Made by a program: the position numbers and the translations under genes. This document shows, piece after piece, positions 62,821 through 64,000 of a DNA stretch of 64,000 bases. The notes below the pieces were generated by a model. It did no database searches. It was not told the DNA's origin and saw only the letters and a list, made by a program, of their open reading frames with translations. Each line of letters begins with the position of its first letter. The first letter of the stretch is position 1. The DNA is taken from the NCBI GenBank assembly GCA_965230275.1, contig CBDDKO010000002.1, forward strand, positions 2,542,001 through 2,606,000. The letters run 5' to 3'. The DNA is from JAJRRS01 sp965230275. GTDB lineage: Bacteria; Planctomycetota; Phycisphaerae; Phycisphaerales; Phycisphaeraceae.

Positions 62821-63888
62821 TCAGGGCTGTTCGGTGGGGTCGGCCCGGGTGATGGCGACGAGTTGGTCGAGCGCTTGCTGGGCCTTGCCCGAATCGATCG
62901 CGGCGGCGGCTTGTTCCAGCCCGTCGACCAGGTCCTCGGCGATATCGGAGACCACCAGCGCGGCGGCGGCGTTGAGGCAGACGATATCCCGCGCCGGGCC
63001 GTGAGCGCCGGCAAGCAGGTCGCGGATGATCCCGGCGCTTTGTTCGGGTCCGTCGGCGTGCAGGGCTTCGGGGTGTGACAGCGGCAGGCCGAGTGTGGCG
63101 GGATCGACTTCGTAGGTCTTGATCTGCTCGCCCTTGACATGGCTGATCTGGCTCGGGCCGCAGGTGCTCAGTTCATCCAGTGCACCGTGAGCCTGGCCTG
63201 TGTTGCCGGGCAGTTGGCCGTGGACGACCATCGCGTGTTCGCAGCCGAGCTGCTTCAGGACGCTGGCGAGTGTCATGGTCAGCCCGGGCTCGAAGACGCC
63301 GATGACCTGGCGCGAAGCGCCGGCGGGGTTGGTCAGGGGCCCGAGGATGTTGAAGATGGTGCGGAAACCAAGATCGGCTCGGATGGGCGCGGCGTACTTC
63401 ATCGCCGGGTGGTGCGCCGGGGCGAAGCAGAAGCAGATGCCCGCTTCGTCGAGGCAGCGTGTGAGTGTTTCGGGTTTGACCATCAGGTGCACGCCGAGGG
63501 TCTTGAGAACCTGGCTCGAGCCGGAGTTACTGGTGACGGCCTTGTTGCCGTGCTTGGCGACCGTGACGCTGTGGGGTCTTGCGGCGGCGGCGGCGACGAA
63601 GCTGGCGGCGGTGGAGATGTTGAACGTCTGGGCGTGGTCCCCGCCCGTGCCGACCAGGTCGGTCGCGGTCAGCCCGTCCGGGACGGCGACCTTGGTCGCG
63701 CGCTCGCGCATCACGCGCGCCGCGCCGGTGATCTCATCGACGCTCGGGCCGCGCTGCTGGATCATCGCGAGCAGCGCCCCGGTCTGCGCCGGCGAAGACT
63801 GGCCGGTCATGATCAGGTCGAAGACGTCGTAAGCCTGGTCGGCTGTCAGGGTCTGGCCCAGGACGAGTTGTTGCAGGGTCGATTTCAT
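62821..63888 (-). CDS. trpD: Anthranilate phosphoribosyltransferase
   Basis: A 355-residue TrpD of tryptophan synthesis, joining anthranilate to PRPP. PRPP/Mg motifs are LVGTGGDHAQTFNISTAASF and KHGNKAVTSNSGSSQVL. Also visible are FRTIFNILGPLTNPAG and VVHGQLPGNTGQAHGALDEL. Length fits the family. The genes trpE, trpG and trpC are not in the window; the next gene on this strand is a partial membrane protein. Confidence 0.95.
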   Translation of the reverse strand: MKSTLQQLVLGQTLTADQAYDVFDLIMTGQSSPAQTGALLAMIQQRGPSVDEITGAARVMRERATKVAVPDGLTATDLVGTGGDHAQTFNISTAASFVAAAAARPHSVTVAKHGNKAVTSNSGSSQVLKTLGVHLMVKPETLTRCLDEAGICFCFAPAHHPAMKYAAPIRADLGFRTIFNILGPLTNPAGASRQVIGVFEPGLTMTLASVLKQLGCEHAMVVHGQLPGNTGQAHGALDELSTCGPSQISHVKGEQIKTYEVDPATLGLPLSHPEALHADGPEQSAGIIRDLLAGAHGPARDIVCLNAAAALVVSDIAEDLVDGLEQAAAAIDSGKAQQALDQLVAITRADPTEQP

Positions 63889-63946
63889 ATCGGCGTCGAT
63901 TAAGTGATGGGGCTTGCCCGGGTTGTTAGAAGCCGGTGAATTGGCG

Positions 63947-64000
63947 CTAGACCAGTTCGGTAATCAGCCAGAGCCCGGCGGCCGCCATAATCATAAACGC
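63947..64000 (-). CDS. C-terminal end of a membrane protein (partial)
   Basis: The last 17 codons and stop of a gene that enters from beyond the window, translated as AFMIMAAAGLWLITELV. It is hydrophobic and looks like the end of a membrane helix. The start and identity are not visible. It lies 58 bp upstream of trpD on the same strand. Confidence 0.5.
   Translation of the reverse strand, partial: AFMIMAAAGLWLITELV

Overview
The window looks like a chromosomal segment of a planctomycete, most likely of the class Phycisphaerae. This is inferred from gene content. It has high GC. It encodes a Gram-negative outer membrane (BamA, OmpH/Skp, LpxD, LpxK, HldE and an LpxC-FabZ fusion). It has several PEP-CTERM secreted proteins, two of them with paired dockerin-like calcium repeats, and a prepilin-type protein with the FTLIELLVVISIIALL signature. 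It also has a set of zinc-ribbon membrane proteins starting YCPxCGYNLTGL. About 57 protein genes are supported. No rRNA, tRNA, CRISPR array, transposase or phage module was seen.

Layout. 1-6.7 kb: molybdate transport (modB partial, modA), a CBS protein, an AT-rich orphan, two overlapping membrane-associated DUF697-type GTPases and a zinc-ribbon protein. 6.8-19 kb: a PA14/HExxH protein, leuB, an ECF sigma operon with a coiled-coil exported protein, three zinc-ribbon membrane proteins (paralogues at 10632 and 13549), a CbiX-like protein, a two-domain PTPS protein, a TPR protein and hldE preceded by a 49-residue membrane protein. 19-26 kb: a TetR regulator and SDR gene sharing an operator motif, lpxK-maf, and a ParA ATPase fused to a CBM48 glycogen-binding domain with a degenerate ParA-like partner. 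26-40 kb: exported PEP-CTERM and prepilin-type proteins around a J-protein-clpB heat-shock pair. 40-47 kb: a sugar-nucleotide epimerase, then bamA-ompH-lpxD-lpxC/fabZ, the outer-membrane assembly cluster. 47-53 kb: pyruvate dehydrogenase E1 alpha, E1 beta and E2, with a four-helix-bundle (23S rRNA IVP family) gene wedged between E1 alpha and E1 beta. 53-64 kb: a methyltransferase, a family-5-like uracil-DNA glycosylase, an M16 protein without its zinc motif, coaB, an outer-membrane channel protein, der, tsaB and trpD.

The most unusual signals are these. (1) The IVP gene in the pdh operon lies between 33-bp imperfect inverted repeats (29/33 matching) that run from the E1-alpha stop codon to 3 bp before the E1-beta start. 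(2) Short tandem repeats with a 7-bp period (AGACCCC, CGATACC, AGNCACC families) and one with a 10-bp period lie directly upstream of start codons that lack a Shine-Dalgarno sequence (epimerase, pdhB, maf, coaB, der, a GTPase). (3) ParA is fused to a glycogen-binding domain and is followed by a ParA-like protein that seems to have lost its P-loop. All functions are read from sequence motifs; no database search was possible.
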